A DNA stretch of 64,000 nt from Anaerolineaceae bacterium (GCA_016124855.1 WGMX01000013.1:84754-148753); one strand, 5' to 3'; shown: positions 9,204 to 18,418, counted from the first letter of the stretch. Numbers and translations: made by a program. The notes: generated from the letters alone by a model not told the origin.

Positions 9204-10733
9204 ATGCGCTTGAAAATTAAGCCATCATCCGCCGGATTGATGGTGTGCGTCGGGCTGCTGCTGCTGATCTGGCTAACGCGGCTGATTGGCATTGACCATT
9301 TCCCTCCGTTTATTGATGAGATGATTCATGTGCATGGGAGTGAGTTGGGCTACACGGTTAGTCCGCTGGTGAATGCTGACCTTGGGCGACAGGGAACCAT
9401 CTGGTGGATGATGCTGTTTCAGGCGCACTTGGGCAGTCCGGTATGGATTGCGCGGGTGGCAACGGTGCTGGCGCTGCTGCCGGGGATGGCTGCTTTGATG
9501 GCGACGGCGCGGTTGTTTGCTGGTTATTGGGCGGCGGTGCTGGCGGGTTTGCTGTTTTTGTTCAGTAACTATCACCTATTTTTTGGACGGTTGGCGCTGG
9601 CTGATCCAATTGCGGGGTCGGCAGTGCTGGTAGCTATTTATTTTGCGGCACGGTTGAGCAAACGACGAAGCCACTTCGATGCGCTGATGGTGGGAATCTT
9701 GCTGACGGCGGGTGTGGTCGCGAAGATTAATGTCGCGCCGTTCTTGGGTGTGCCGATTGCGGCGGTTTTGTGTTTGCGTCAGAAGAAGAATGCAAGATTT
9801 AACCACAGAGACACAGAGAACACAGAGGAATTCAGAGATAAGATACGTGGGCGGGTGATATGGTTGGCGGTGGCGCTGGGAACGGCAGGGATACTTATCG
9901 GCGTGTTCGTGTTAGGACTGCGTTTCTTCGGATATGACTTCGTGACCAACTCGGTATCGTATGCGCTGACGAATCGGGGGAATGCGCCAATTAGCGGCAT
10001 GGTAGATAGCGCGCGAATTATCGGGAACATTCAGGCCAGCTTTGACTTGCTCGGTGGTTATTTAGGTGTGATGACGGTTATTTTACTGCTGATTGCTCAA
10101 GCAGTTTTGATTTTCCGGCGGCAGTTTTATGTGGTGCTGTGTTTATTCGGGCCGATGGTGGCTATCTGGGCGAGTTTGATTCAAGAGTCACGGTTTTTGG
10201 TTGTGCCGGTGGCGCTGCTGCTGTTGGGCGGTGCGGTTGTGTTGGCGGGATTGGTGCGTGATCGCAACCGTGTGGTGCAAGCTGCGGCTGTGGCGGTTAT
10301 CGGGTTATGGGCGGCGGCGCAGTGGCTGCCTTTTGCTATAACTGAGGTTCGTCAGCCAAATGAGACGCCGCTGCCTGCGGTCGATGTGGCGCAGTACATC
10401 AATTCCGACGCGGCAGGGACAGGTTATCCAGAAGTGCGGGATTTCCTAGCTGCTTATGATGTACGCGAAGTGATCGGGTTAGTGAGCAACTGCCAAGCCT
10501 TTCGCTATCTGACGATGAGCAGCTATAGCGTTGACTGCCCTGCGCTCAATCCGAACGGGTCAAGTATTCCGGGTTTGGTTGAGCTGATGAACCAGAAACA
10601 GGGGCGGGATGTATTTGTGCTGCTGCAAAAGATTCCGTATGTGCCGGAAGCTGTTCCGGGTAAGCTGCTGACGGTGATTGAACGTCCCGGCGGCGGGCCG
10701 AGCATTTCGATTTATCAACTGTCGGCGGGATGA
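9204..10733 (+). CDS. GT39/PMT-like membrane glycosyltransferase
   Basis: I chose the ATG at 9204 because gagg at 9191-9194 sits 9 nt upstream; an in-frame TTG at 9168 is less likely. The 509-residue protein has many transmembrane helices. An acidic DE pair sits in the first extracytoplasmic loop (PPFIDEMIH, about residues 31-39), the usual catalytic/metal signature of dolichyl- or polyprenyl-phosphate-sugar dependent transferases. It would move a lipid-linked sugar to a protein or glycan outside the membrane. Residues about 200-213 (NHRDTENTEEFRDK) are encoded by an inserted short repeat and lie in a loop between membrane helices. Two other GT39-type genes lie at 31419 and 34694. Confidence 0.82.
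   Translation: MRLKIKPSSAGLMVCVGLLLLIWLTRLIGIDHFPPFIDEMIHVHGSELGYTVSPLVNADLGRQGTIWWMMLFQAHLGSPVWIARVATVLALLPGMAALMATARLFAGYWAAVLAGLLFLFSNYHLFFGRLALADPIAGSAVLVAIYFAARLSKRRSHFDALMVGILLTAGVVAKINVAPFLGVPIAAVLCLRQKKNARFNHRDTENTEEFRDKIRGRVIWLAVALGTAGILIGVFVLGLRFFGYDFVTNSVSYALTNRGNAPISGMVDSARIIGNIQASFDLLGGYLGVMTVILLLIAQAVLIFRRQFYVVLCLFGPMVAIWASLIQESRFLVVPVALLLLGGAVVLAGLVRDRNRVVQAAAVAVIGLWAAAQWLPFAITEVRQPNETPLPAVDVAQYINSDAAGTGYPEVRDFLAAYDVREVIGLVSNCQAFRYLTMSSYSVDCPALNPNGSSIPGLVELMNQKQGRDVFVLLQKIPYVPEAVPGKLLTVIERPGGGPSISIYQLSAG
9801..9840 (+). repeat. Short-tandem repeat inserted in frame in a GT39 gene
   Basis: Units of the type acagagacacagaga run from 9801 to about 9840 and are read as NHRDTENTEEFRD. 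The same family, on the opposite strand, appears between genes at 39937, 47951, 48251 and 54681 (ctctgtgtccctgtggttaa-like). Confidence 0.65.
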
Positions 10734-10763
10734 TTTAGGGCTATTTGCTGCTTGCAAATTCAA

Positions 10764-10806
10764 ATCCTCACCCCTTATCCCCCTCTCAAATTTATGGCAG
10801 AGGGGA
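10764..10806. repeat. cctcaccc...gagggg repeat upstream of dnaG
   Basis: The stretch has a C-rich half (cctcaccccttatccccctctc) and a complementary G-rich tail (agagggg). It has the same design as the elements at 12303-12336 in dnaG and 59268-59300 near the ABC genes. Confidence 0.5.
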
Positions 10807-10875
10807 ACCGAGACCTTAGATTTGTGATAGCGAAATCGATTTGCCAGCGGCATCTTTAAAGGAATTTGTTGCGAG

Positions 10876-10904
10876 TTGCATGAGCGGCTAGGCATACGTA
10901 TAAT
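10876..10904 (+). promoter_or_regulatory. Sigma70-type promoter of dnaG-rpoD
   Basis: A perfect -10 box tataat at 10899-10904 is preceded, at a 17-bp spacer, by ttgcat at 10876-10881, a weak -35 box. Transcription would start near 10911, giving a leader of about 24 nt before the dnaG ATG. Confidence 0.65.
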
Positions 10905-10934
10905 GCACCTACAGGATGCAAGGGGTGCAAAGTC

Positions 10935-13142
10935 ATGTCGGTCGCCGACGAAATAAAAGCCAGAATCGATATTGTCGATTACATCCAACGCTATGTGCCA
11001 CTTAAACGAGCTGGAAGGACATACAAAGCGTGTTGTCCGTGGCACCAAGAAAAGACACCTTCTTTTAGTGTTGATCCTGATCGCCAGTCTTACCGCTGCT
11101 TCGGCGCTTGTGCCACCGGAGGCGATGTCATCGGCTTTGCGATGCGTCATCACGGCTGGTCGTTTGGCGAGGCATTACAAGAACTGGGCAAACTGGCTGG
11201 CGTAGAAGTCGAACGGCAGACCCCCGAACAGCGCCAAAACAGTGAACGACTGGATAAGCTGCGCGGATTGATGCACACCGCAGCCGATGTTTACCACAAC
11301 AGCTTACTTGATGAGACGGTTGAAGGTCAGCCGGACGTGCTGCGTTATACCCGTGAGAAGCGTGGTTTTAATAACACGACCATTACCGCTTATAAAATCG
11401 GTTTTGCGCCTGCCGGTTGGACGAACATGCTCGACCACCTCAAGACGCTGGGCTACACCGAGTCAGAAATTATCGAAGTCGGGTTAGCGGTTAAGAACGA
11501 GGAAACGGGGCGGGTTTATGACCGCTTTCGCAACCGTTTGATGATTCCGATCCGTGACGAACGAGGACGGGTGATCGCGTTTGGGGCGCGGGCGCTGGCA
11601 GCCGAGGATAACCCCAAGTATTTGAACTCGCCGCAAACGCCGCTGTTTGATAAGAGCCGGACACTATTCGGTTTGGATGCAGCTAAGGCGAGTATCCGTG
11701 AGAGCGAAGAGGCGGTGATCGTCGAAGGGTATATGGATGCGATTCAAGCGCATCAAGCCGGATTCAAAAATGTAGTGGCACAGATGGGTACGGCGATGAC
11801 CGAAACTCAACTGCGACTGCTGACCCGTTCGGCGAAGAAGATTATTCTGGCGCTGGATTCGGATGCAGCGGGGCAAAATGCCACACGCCGCAGTCTGGAG
11901 ACGGCGCGAACGACGCTGCAAGCAGATTTTGGCGGTCGGCTGTCGGTTGATATTCGGGTGCTGCAAATTCCAGATGCAAAAGACCCTGATGATTTAATCC
12001 GTGAGACGCCGGAACGTTGGGCGGAGCTGGTGGCGAATGCGCTGCCCGTGGCGGATTTCGTGATTGATATGGAAGCGGCCTCACTGCCAGCAAATGCCAG
12101 CGTCATGGAACGGGAGGCGGTGGCGCGAAATGTGCTGCCCTTGTTGGTTGCCTCTGAGAATAACCTTTATAAACGCGATAATATCCAGAAGTTGGCGCTG
12201 CGGCTGCATATTGCCGAGCGTGACTTGTTGGCGTGGGCAGACGAGCAAACACGCATTGAAAAAGCGAAGAAGCCGCGAACACCGCCGCCGGCTGAAAAGA
12301 AACCCCATCCTAACCCTCCTCGTAAACAGGGAGGGAATAATGAAGTGTCTACCGCTGATTATGGGGAACCGCCGGATGTGCCGCCAATGGATTATGAGGT
12401 GCTTGGGCCTCCGCCGGATGCAGGCATAGACGATGAACAGCTGCTGCCGGATGAAGTGGCGTTCGTCAAACGTCCAGCGTCGCCTGAACCATCCATAAGT
12501 TACGCGGCGGCGATAGCGCGACCAGCGGCGCGGCGGGTCGCTCCGATTGAGGAGACCATGATTGAGGTGGTGGTGCTGCGTGGTTTGTTCCGGCAGCCGA
12601 TGGCCTATTACATGGTCAACCGTAAACTGCGTGAACTGGCGAACGATGACCGGACGATGATTGATGGGCCATTAAGTGATTGCTGTGCCGATGATTTCAC
12701 GCATGTGGATGCACGGGCGCTGATGCAAGCCTTCCAAGCATCGCTGGAACAAGACGAGCTTGATCCACTGGATTATTTGCGCTTGCAGGCGGACATTTCC
12801 TTACAGCCGCAGCTTGATGTTATACTTGCTGACGATATTACAGGCATGAGAAAACGCGTTCGGGAGAGCCATACGGCTGATTTGGAACGGATATATTCCC
12901 ATAATCGGCGGGTATTAGAGGGGGCAGATAGCACAGATGTGATCGTGAACCAAGCGCTCGAACTGCGGGCGCGGCGGGTAAAACGGGAACGGGAAGAATT
13001 GGTCTTTTTGCAGATGGACGCGCAGGCCAATGACGATGAGGATGCCATGATGCGCTACGGGCAGCTCATCTTTCTGTTCAATAAGGCACAACAATTGCTG
13101 GATAAGAATCTTCAGAAGTTCAAGAGTTCTGTGCGCGAATAG
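10935..13142 (+). CDS. dnaG: DNA primase
   Basis: The 735-residue primase makes RNA primers at the replication fork. It shows the CHC2 zinc finger (C34, H37, C55, C59) and the RNA-polymerase/TOPRIM core, with E264 in EGYMDAI and D308/D310 in ALDSDAAG as metal-binding acids. A C-terminal helicase-binding region follows. aggggtg at 10921-10927 is a strong ribosome site 7 nt before the ATG. It is immediately followed by rpoD, as in the macromolecular synthesis operon, but without rpsU. Oddity: residues about 455-470 in the linker (KPHPNPPRKQGG) come from an inserted C-rich/G-rich repeat, and the protein is longer than usual (about 600) mainly because of this Pro-rich linker. Confidence 0.97.
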   Translation: MSVADEIKARIDIVDYIQRYVPLKRAGRTYKACCPWHQEKTPSFSVDPDRQSYRCFGACATGGDVIGFAMRHHGWSFGEALQELGKLAGVEVERQTPEQRQNSERLDKLRGLMHTAADVYHNSLLDETVEGQPDVLRYTREKRGFNNTTITAYKIGFAPAGWTNMLDHLKTLGYTESEIIEVGLAVKNEETGRVYDRFRNRLMIPIRDERGRVIAFGARALAAEDNPKYLNSPQTPLFDKSRTLFGLDAAKASIRESEEAVIVEGYMDAIQAHQAGFKNVVAQMGTAMTETQLRLLTRSAKKIILALDSDAAGQNATRRSLETARTTLQADFGGRLSVDIRVLQIPDAKDPDDLIRETPERWAELVANALPVADFVIDMEAASLPANASVMEREAVARNVLPLLVASENNLYKRDNIQKLALRLHIAERDLLAWADEQTRIEKAKKPRTPPPAEKKPHPNPPRKQGGNNEVSTADYGEPPDVPPMDYEVLGPPPDAGIDDEQLLPDEVAFVKRPASPEPSISYAAAIARPAARRVAPIEETMIEVVVLRGLFRQPMAYYMVNRKLRELANDDRTMIDGPLSDCCADDFTHVDARALMQAFQASLEQDELDPLDYLRLQADISLQPQLDVILADDITGMRKRVRESHTADLERIYSHNRRVLEGADSTDVIVNQALELRARRVKREREELVFLQMDAQANDDEDAMMRYGQLIFLFNKAQQLLDKNLQKFKSSVRE
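12303..12336 (+). repeat. REP-like element translated in frame within dnaG
   Basis: ccccatcctaaccctcctcg followed by taaacagggaggga forms an imperfect inverted repeat (ccctcct / agggagg). It is read in the dnaG frame as PHPNPPRKQGG within a low-complexity linker between the TOPRIM core and the C-terminal domain. Confidence 0.6.
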
Positions 13143-13151
13143 GTGAATAGA

Positions 13152-14792
13152 ATGCCAAAAAAACGACAAGGCAGAAAAGACGACCGCGATGAGTCGCAGG
13201 AAATGCAAAAGGTTCGCGGGGAGGACGCAGACGGCGAATTCGAAGTCGAAGACGAAGCGCTGGATGATGATGACAGTATATTCGATAGTGGTATAACGGA
13301 TACCAGCGAGTTCCCGGCTGATGAGCCAGAGGATTTCGACGAAGAGTTTGACGACGAAGACCTGAGCAGCGAAAGCATCGCATTGGATTCGGCGGCACTG
13401 GTTGATGATCCGGTGCGGATGTATCTGAAGGAAATCGGTCTGGTTCCGCTGCTGGATACCAACCGCGAAACATGGTTGAGTACGCAGGTAGCCGCTGAGC
13501 AACTGCTGGATAATTTCATGCACACGCTGTCGAAGGTCGAGAACGGTGCGACGGGGGACGGTTTGCCCAGTCCGGCGCAAATCGTCGAGTTGGCTTACCA
13601 GCATATTTACCGCAATTGGGAGGAAGCCATCGAAGGCGCACAGGCTTTTGGTGTCGAGCCGCCTGATCTGCGAAAGATCATCGAAGAAGTGATGCTGGTG
13701 AATGACAATTGGGACAGCACCACACGCTCTTACATCCGTGATTATCTGCGGCAGCGTGAATGGGGTCGGGATGAATTGTGGACGGAGTTGGCACGTCGCT
13801 TATTTGATGTGTTCCAAGGATTTTATCTGATTCCGTTTAATCAGGTGATGTTCATCCGCAACGAGTACAGGAAGAATCAAACGCTGCCCACACCCGAAGC
13901 CTTCCATGACAATTTGATGGCGGATGAGGACGGCATCGCTGAACTGCCGGAGTTTTATGAACAATTGGAAAATCGGGCGGAATTGGCAGCCGAGTCATTG
14001 ACGCGGGCGAACCTGCGTTTGGTGGTGAGCGTCGCCAAGCGCTACATGGGACGCGGCATCAACTTCTTGGACTTGATTCAGGAAGGGAACATTGGTTTGC
14101 TGCGGGCTGTGGAAAAGTTTGACCATACCAAAGGCTATAAGTTCAGCACGTATGCCACGTGGTGGATTCGCCAAGCCATCAGCCGAGCGATTGCTGACCA
14201 AGCGCGTACCATCCGTATTCCAGTGCATATGGTGGAAACCATCAACCGTTTGATGCGGGTGCAGCGTGATTTGATCCAAGAACTGGGTGGTGAACCGAGC
14301 GCCGAGCAGATCGCGCTCGAAATGGAATTCCTGACCAAAGACGAAACCGAAGCCATCCGAATGCTGCGATCCAGCGGCGAGAAGATTGACCCCGGTTTGC
14401 TGCGGAAGCTGCGGCGGGCGGCACAAAAAGTCCGTAAGATCATGCGGATTAGCCAAGAGCCGATGAGCCTCGAAATGCCGATTGGTCAAGAGGATAGCAG
14501 CTTGCTCGGTGACTTCATTGAAGATGACAAGATCATGGGGCCGGTGGATGCCGCCAGCCGCCAACTGTTGAAAGAGCAAATCCGGTCGGCTCTTGGTGTG
14601 TTGAGCGAACGTGAACGTGAAGTGCTGGAAATGCGCTTCGGTTTGCAAGACGGTCAAGACCATACACTGGAAGAAGTGGGTAAGCATCTGGGCGTGACGC
14701 GCGAACGTATCCGCCAGATTGAAGCCAAAGCCTTACGCAAGTTGCGGCATCCAACGCGCAGCCGTCAACTGCGGGATTATCTGGAGATGTAA
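13152..14792 (+). CDS. rpoD: Primary RNA polymerase sigma factor (sigma70 family)
   Basis: The ATG at 13152 is preferred because aggtg (13141-13145), which overlaps the dnaG stop, lies 6 nt upstream. A GTG at 13143, right after the dnaG stop, is also in frame. The protein of about 546 residues has a very acidic N-terminal region. Region 1.2 follows ([17 protein letters not shown]), then region 2 ([18 protein letters not shown] through [13 protein letters not shown]), region 3, and region 4 with the -35 HTH ending near [16 protein letters not shown]. It directs core polymerase to housekeeping promoters. It is cotranscribed with dnaG and followed by a clear terminator. Confidence 0.97.
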   Translation: MPKKRQGRKDDRDESQEMQKVRGEDADGEFEVEDEALDDDDSIFDSGITDTSEFPADEPEDFDEEFDDEDLSSESIALDSAALVDDPVRMYLKEIGLVPLLDTNRETWLSTQVAAEQLLDNFMHTLSKVENGATGDGLPSPAQIVELAYQHIYRNWEEAIEGAQAFGVEPPDLRKIIEEVMLVNDNWDSTTRSYIRDYLRQREWGRDELWTELARRLFDVFQGFYLIPFNQVMFIRNEYRKNQTLPTPEAFHDNLMADEDGIAELPEFYEQLENRAELAAESLTRANLRLVVSVAKRYMGRGINFLDLIQEGNIGLLRAVEKFDHTKGYKFSTYATWWIRQAISRAIADQARTIRIPVHMVETINRLMRVQRDLIQELGGEPSAEQIALEMEFLTKDETEAIRMLRSSGEKIDPGLLRKLRRAAQKVRKIMRISQEPMSLEMPIGQEDSSLLGDFIEDDKIMGPVDAASRQLLKEQIRSALGVLSEREREVLEMRFGLQDGQDHTLEEVGKHLGVTRERIRQIEAKALRKLRHPTRSRQLRDYLEM

Positions 14793-14810
14793 AGTGGAAA
14801 GAGAAATGTC

Positions 14811-14870
14811 TTTAACGCAAAGGCGCTAAGACGCAAGGACGCAAAGTCTTTTAACACAAAGACATAGAGA
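14811..14870 (+). repeat. acgcaaaggcgctaagacgc-type short tandem repeat
   Basis: Degenerate units (aacgcaaaggcgc, aagacgcaaggacgcaaag, aacacaaagacatagag) lie between the rpoD stop and its terminator. The same family is found inside the GT39 frame at 32266-32306. Confidence 0.65.
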
Positions 14871-14872
14871 TG

Positions 14873-14900
14873 AAAGGACGCGCTGCGGCGCGTCCTTTTT
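14873..14900 (+). terminator. Rho-independent terminator of dnaG-rpoD
   Basis: A perfect 11-bp stem, aaaggacgcgc (14873-14883) and gcgcgtccttt (14888-14898), with tetraloop tgcg. The T-run covers 14896-14900. Confidence 0.88.
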
Positions 14901-14940
14901 GATATAGCATGTATCATCTTCCAAAATCTCGGAGGTAGTT

Positions 14941-16176
14941 GTGAATACTAAGTCCTTGGTTGAGAATCTCAAGGATAGTGACAAAAATGTGAAACTTCAA
15001 TCAATGGCGGAATTAATCGCTATTGGTGACTCAGTGATTGATATTGTTATTGCTGAACTTCCCAAAGTCGAAGATACCGCGATTTATTGGGCACTCGAAG
15101 GCATTGACTATTCTGAAGAGGATGCAACCAAGCATATTGATCCGAGTTTTAAGCTTTTGGAAGATACGGTAGGCCTTAGGAAGTGGTACGTTCTAGCCTA
15201 CGCAAAAATTCTGATTTCATTTGGTAAATTGTCCAGCGATAGACTACTTCCATTATTTGATAACGATCAAACGGCATTAAATGCGATGATTGCGTTTATC
15301 TTAGGTGCAATCGGAGATAAAAGATCGATTCCTATACTCTTAAATCGTCTAAAGTTGAGTGCTATTCCTGAAAAAATTCGAGTTATTCAGGCATTGGGTC
15401 GCTTGAAATCAGAAGTTGCCATCCAATATCTTCATCCACTGCTTCCAATAGATGAACTTACCTTTGAAGTCGCTGTTGCTCTCGGAAGAATTGCCGATGC
15501 AAAATCAGTTGATCCTTTAGTGAAACAATTCCGGCGAGATTTAACAACAGCCCACGTTACTGGTGCGGCGTTAGTCAAACTTGGAGAAGTTGCCGTCGAA
15601 CCACTTATTGAAGTAATAGCTGATCCTGAAGCTGTGCAAGTTCATGCCTTGGCTGCCGAAACGATAGGTATGTTGGGGGACGAGCGAGCTGCATCTTCGT
15701 TGATTAATCTTGTGGAACAGACATCAAATGATGTGACGAGGTACCAGACTATAATAGCATTGGGTAAGTTGCGAGTATCTCGTGCATTCCCTCTTTTAGA
15801 GAAATTTATGCTGTATCCTGTAGGAATCAATGATCGATATAGAGCCGTTGAAGCGTTAGCATCTATAGATTATGATCGCGCTTTTAATGTATTTACACGT
15901 GTGTCGAGTGACAAATTGTTGGATACTGAGTTGCGTTGTCATGCACTCTGCGGATTTCGCTTGTTAGGGACGTTACATGATATACAACCTTTGCTTGATG
16001 CTGTCTCCGATCCTGATATAAGTATCCGTTCCACTGCGGTTACTCAATTGGCGATTCTACAAGATGAAAGAGCAAGAATAACTCTTGAAGGGATGGTAGA
16101 CGATCCAGATTGGCGAACAAGGGTTTGGGCAGTAGATGGACTGGAGCGATTGGATGCTAGGCTTAATGACAGTTGA
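14941..16176 (+). CDS. HEAT-repeat protein (PBS lyase HEAT-like)
   Basis: It starts with GTG at 14941, supported by ggagg at 14931-14935. The 411-residue protein is built almost entirely of HEAT/armadillo-type two-helix repeats of about 30 residues (AIGDKRSIPILLNRL, ALGRIADAKSVDPLVKQ, TIGMLGDERAASSLINLV). Such solenoids act as scaffolds or binding platforms; no catalytic residues are visible. The gene is richer in AT than rpoD. Its end overlaps the next gene by 11 nt, so the two are probably translated together. Confidence 0.85.
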   Translation: MNTKSLVENLKDSDKNVKLQSMAELIAIGDSVIDIVIAELPKVEDTAIYWALEGIDYSEEDATKHIDPSFKLLEDTVGLRKWYVLAYAKILISFGKLSSDRLLPLFDNDQTALNAMIAFILGAIGDKRSIPILLNRLKLSAIPEKIRVIQALGRLKSEVAIQYLHPLLPIDELTFEVAVALGRIADAKSVDPLVKQFRRDLTTAHVTGAALVKLGEVAVEPLIEVIADPEAVQVHALAAETIGMLGDERAASSLINLVEQTSNDVTRYQTIIALGKLRVSRAFPLLEKFMLYPVGINDRYRAVEALASIDYDRAFNVFTRVSSDKLLDTELRCHALCGFRLLGTLHDIQPLLDAVSDPDISIRSTAVTQLAILQDERARITLEGMVDDPDWRTRVWAVDGLERLDARLNDS

Positions 16177-16705
16177 CGAATATATACGGGTATATAGCAA
16201 ACAAGAACCACTTGAAATCATCAACGGAGTCAAAAGTTATTTGATGCCGATGGTGGCTGGTCAAGGGATGGCTGCAATGGCAATTGATCGGGCATTGGAC
16301 GAGTGGCGGTCTGTCGGGCAAGTGCATTTTCGATTGCCTTATGTGCTGCTTGATCAAAATGGCTTTATCCAAAACGCCCGATTGACGGAAGTACAGTTTA
16401 TCCGTCACGAACGGCTAACAGCCTATAAAGCAGCAACCCCCAATTGGCTTGATTTACCGATGATGATTGCTCCTGACATTGCGGTGAATATACTTCCATA
16501 TGATGGTAAAATTGTAGAAACTGATTCCAAATTTGATCTCTATATTCATGATGGTGTTGAATTGGTTTGGGTCGTTGATCCCAAACAGAAAACGGTAACA
16601 GTGCGTGGAAGGGACTCGTATAAGAAGTTGAAGGTTGGTGATACGCTAACCGTTGGTAATATTATGCCCGGTTTTGAGTTGGCAGTTGAGAAGATATTCG
16701 AGTAA
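16166..16705 (+). CDS. Uma2-family (DUF820) PD-(D/E)xK endonuclease-like protein
   Basis: An ATG at 16166 overlaps the HEAT stop and gives 179 residues; an upstream in-frame ATG at 16136 lies deep in the HEAT gene. Uma2 landmarks are visible: MTVDEYIRV at the start, EIINGVK, APDIAVNILP (normally PDLVVEVLSP), and GVELVWVVDPKQKTVTV (normally GVREYWIVDP). The expected catalytic D-x-E/K core is partly altered (INPS-like SP lost in NILP). Uma2 proteins are very abundant in Chloroflexota and Cyanobacteria, but their role is poorly known. It is coupled to the HEAT gene and directly followed by a DUF6714 gene. Confidence 0.8.
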   Translation: MTVDEYIRVYSKQEPLEIINGVKSYLMPMVAGQGMAAMAIDRALDEWRSVGQVHFRLPYVLLDQNGFIQNARLTEVQFIRHERLTAYKAATPNWLDLPMMIAPDIAVNILPYDGKIVETDSKFDLYIHDGVELVWVVDPKQKTVTVRGRDSYKKLKVGDTLTVGNIMPGFELAVEKIFE

Positions 16706-17212
16706 ATGACGGATAACATGGCAGACACTTTACAAGCGCGCGTGGCGCGACAAATTGAACTGGCTTTTGCAGAAACCCCTTTTCCAAGTGAAGCACTGGT
16801 GGGTGCGGATGGCGAGGCGATGGCAACTGCTTTGCACGGTCAACGCTGGCAGGATATTAGCCACGACCTGCTCTACAAATTTCGTTGGGATATGTTTCTG
16901 CTCACGCCAGCCGGTTTCCGTTATTTTGCTCCGGCGATGATGCGGGCGGCACTGCTGAACCATGATGAGATCGGAACCGTGACGGATAACCTGATTTTCT
17001 GCCTGACACCGCAATCGGAAGAACAGGTCAATAATTATGTAGCGGGTGAATACAACGATTATTTCTCACGGCGGGCGGCAGCCTTTAGCGCGGCTGAGAA
17101 AATGGCAATTTTAACTTTCCTCGACACCTTCGCAGCCGTTTATCCAATGGGTTATTTACTCTACGACATCGACCTCGTCGGCAAAACCATTGAGTTCTGG
17201 CGCTACGCTTAA
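16706..17212 (+). CDS. DUF6714-like protein, copy 1
   Basis: The ATG immediately follows the Uma2 stop, suggesting coupling. The 168-residue cytoplasmic protein has the pattern QIELAFAETPFP, W(x)DIS, LLTPAGFRYFAPAMM and FLDTFAAVYP, ending in IEFWRYA. It is clearly paralogous to the gene at 17330 (QIEVAFASTPYP, LMTPEAFRYYVPAFM, AAEFWRTA). The family assignment is from memory of DUF6714; no function is known. Confidence 0.75.
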   Translation: MTDNMADTLQARVARQIELAFAETPFPSEALVGADGEAMATALHGQRWQDISHDLLYKFRWDMFLLTPAGFRYFAPAMMRAALLNHDEIGTVTDNLIFCLTPQSEEQVNNYVAGEYNDYFSRRAAAFSAAEKMAILTFLDTFAAVYPMGYLLYDIDLVGKTIEFWRYA

Positions 17213-17329
17213 TGCTTTTCCAAGCCTTTTGGGGCTAAAATTGTGCTATAACAGAAATGTTATGCGGTTGCACATGCCTATTAACCCCGATGTTGTGCAA
17301 CTGGTAAGTGCGAGGCGAGGAATTGCATT

Positions 17330-17887
17330 ATGTCCAGTACAGAACTCTTTCCAAAAGTTGAACTTTCCCCGGCGCATGAGATGCGACAGCGGGTCGCGGC
17401 ACAAATTGAAGTTGCGTTTGCCTCAACGCCTTACCCCGGCGATGAGAATATCGCGAAGAAGGATACAGACGGAGCGGCTTTGACGCGGGCGTTCTGGGGT
17501 AAAAATTGGCGCGATGTCCAACTGACGACGCTTTCCAATTATCATGTGGATTTGCCGTTGATGACGCCCGAAGCCTTCCGCTATTACGTACCGGCGTTTA
17601 TGCTGGCGACCATGTTTTACTATCATCACGTCAGCACCATGCCAATGGGATTGATGCACAGCCTCACGCCGCCCGATCCGACACTGCTGCAAAAGTATCT
17701 GGAGAAGAAGACTGATCCGCTGAAGCACTCGCAGATCACGGATTTTCTAAACCGCGTCGGGGCGTTTACCACTTCCGAGAAAGATGCGATCCGCGCCTTT
17801 TTGGATAACTACACCAAGTGGCAGCCGGATGCACGGAGCGAACTGCGTCATCTTCCACGCGCCGCTGAGTTCTGGCGGACGGCTTAA
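17330..17887 (+). CDS. DUF6714-like protein, copy 2
   Basis: The 185-residue paralogue of the preceding gene has cgaggcgagg at 17311-17320 as ribosome site. It shares the FRYxxPAFM and (E)FWR(Y/T)A signatures but has a longer middle (LHSLTPPDPTLLQKYLEKK). The 117-nt gap between the copies holds no clear promoter, so cotranscription is possible. Its stop overlaps the convergent YbaK gene by 4 nt. Confidence 0.75.
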   Translation: MSSTELFPKVELSPAHEMRQRVAAQIEVAFASTPYPGDENIAKKDTDGAALTRAFWGKNWRDVQLTTLSNYHVDLPLMTPEAFRYYVPAFMLATMFYYHHVSTMPMGLMHSLTPPDPTLLQKYLEKKTDPLKHSQITDFLNRVGAFTTSEKDAIRAFLDNYTKWQPDARSELRHLPRAAEFWRTA

Positions 17888-18399
17888 GTGCTGCCGTCAG
17901 AAGATGGGATTTCTATCTGCACGATATGTTCAAGGCGTGGTTTGACTAAATTCACATAGTCACTGGTTTTTAAAAACATTGAACGATCAAGCCGTGCCGC
18001 GTTGAAATAAATCTCATCATTTTCCAAGAGCGATGGATCAACCATTAATTCCAATTCAGGGTCAAATGCAAAGGGCAGTACCGTTCCGGCGACACTGCCT
18101 GCCAGACGCTCGGCAATCTCTTTGGACGCAAATGCCGCGTAAGTTCCGCCCAACAGCGCTTTAACGGCATTCATATCGACACGGGCATTACCGGGAACGA
18201 CTGCTAACACATATCGTGTGACCTTCTTGCCAATCTTAATCATCAAAATGATACATTTTGCAGCTTGAGACACTTGGTTGCCACGCATGGCACTGACAAT
18301 TTCGGTGCGGCCTTCGGCTTCGTGGTCGATTAGGCGGTAAGGAACGCTGTTTTCATCAAGATACGAGATGAGGCGGGAATAGGTTTCGTATTCGGACAT
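17884..18399 (-). CDS. YbaK/EbsC-type aminoacyl-tRNA deacylase-like protein
   Basis: The 171-residue single-domain protein has features of the YbaK fold: a conserved lysine in QAAKCIILM (residues about 46-54), AVVPGNARVDMNAVKALL, and a GSVAGTVLPFAF loop in place of GGVPPFG. A strand ending EIYFNAARLDRSMFLKTSDYVNLV follows. Family members hydrolyse misacylated tRNA such as Cys-tRNA(Pro) or Ala-tRNA(Pro). The altered GxxPP loop means the exact specificity is uncertain. It lies convergent to the DUF6714 pair and 19 nt downstream of the cupin gene, probably in the same transcript. Confidence 0.82.
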   Translation of the reverse strand: MSEYETYSRLISYLDENSVPYRLIDHEAEGRTEIVSAMRGNQVSQAAKCIILMIKIGKKVTRYVLAVVPGNARVDMNAVKALLGGTYAAFASKEIAERLAGSVAGTVLPFAFDPELELMVDPSLLENDEIYFNAARLDRSMFLKTSDYVNLVKPRLEHIVQIEIPSSDGST

Positions 18400-18418
18400 G
18401 GCAACCTCTTAAAGCGCT

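Noticed and set aside
12915..13604. Minus-strand reading frame across the dnaG-rpoD junction
   Set aside because: Spans two essential plus-strand genes and encodes no recognisable product.
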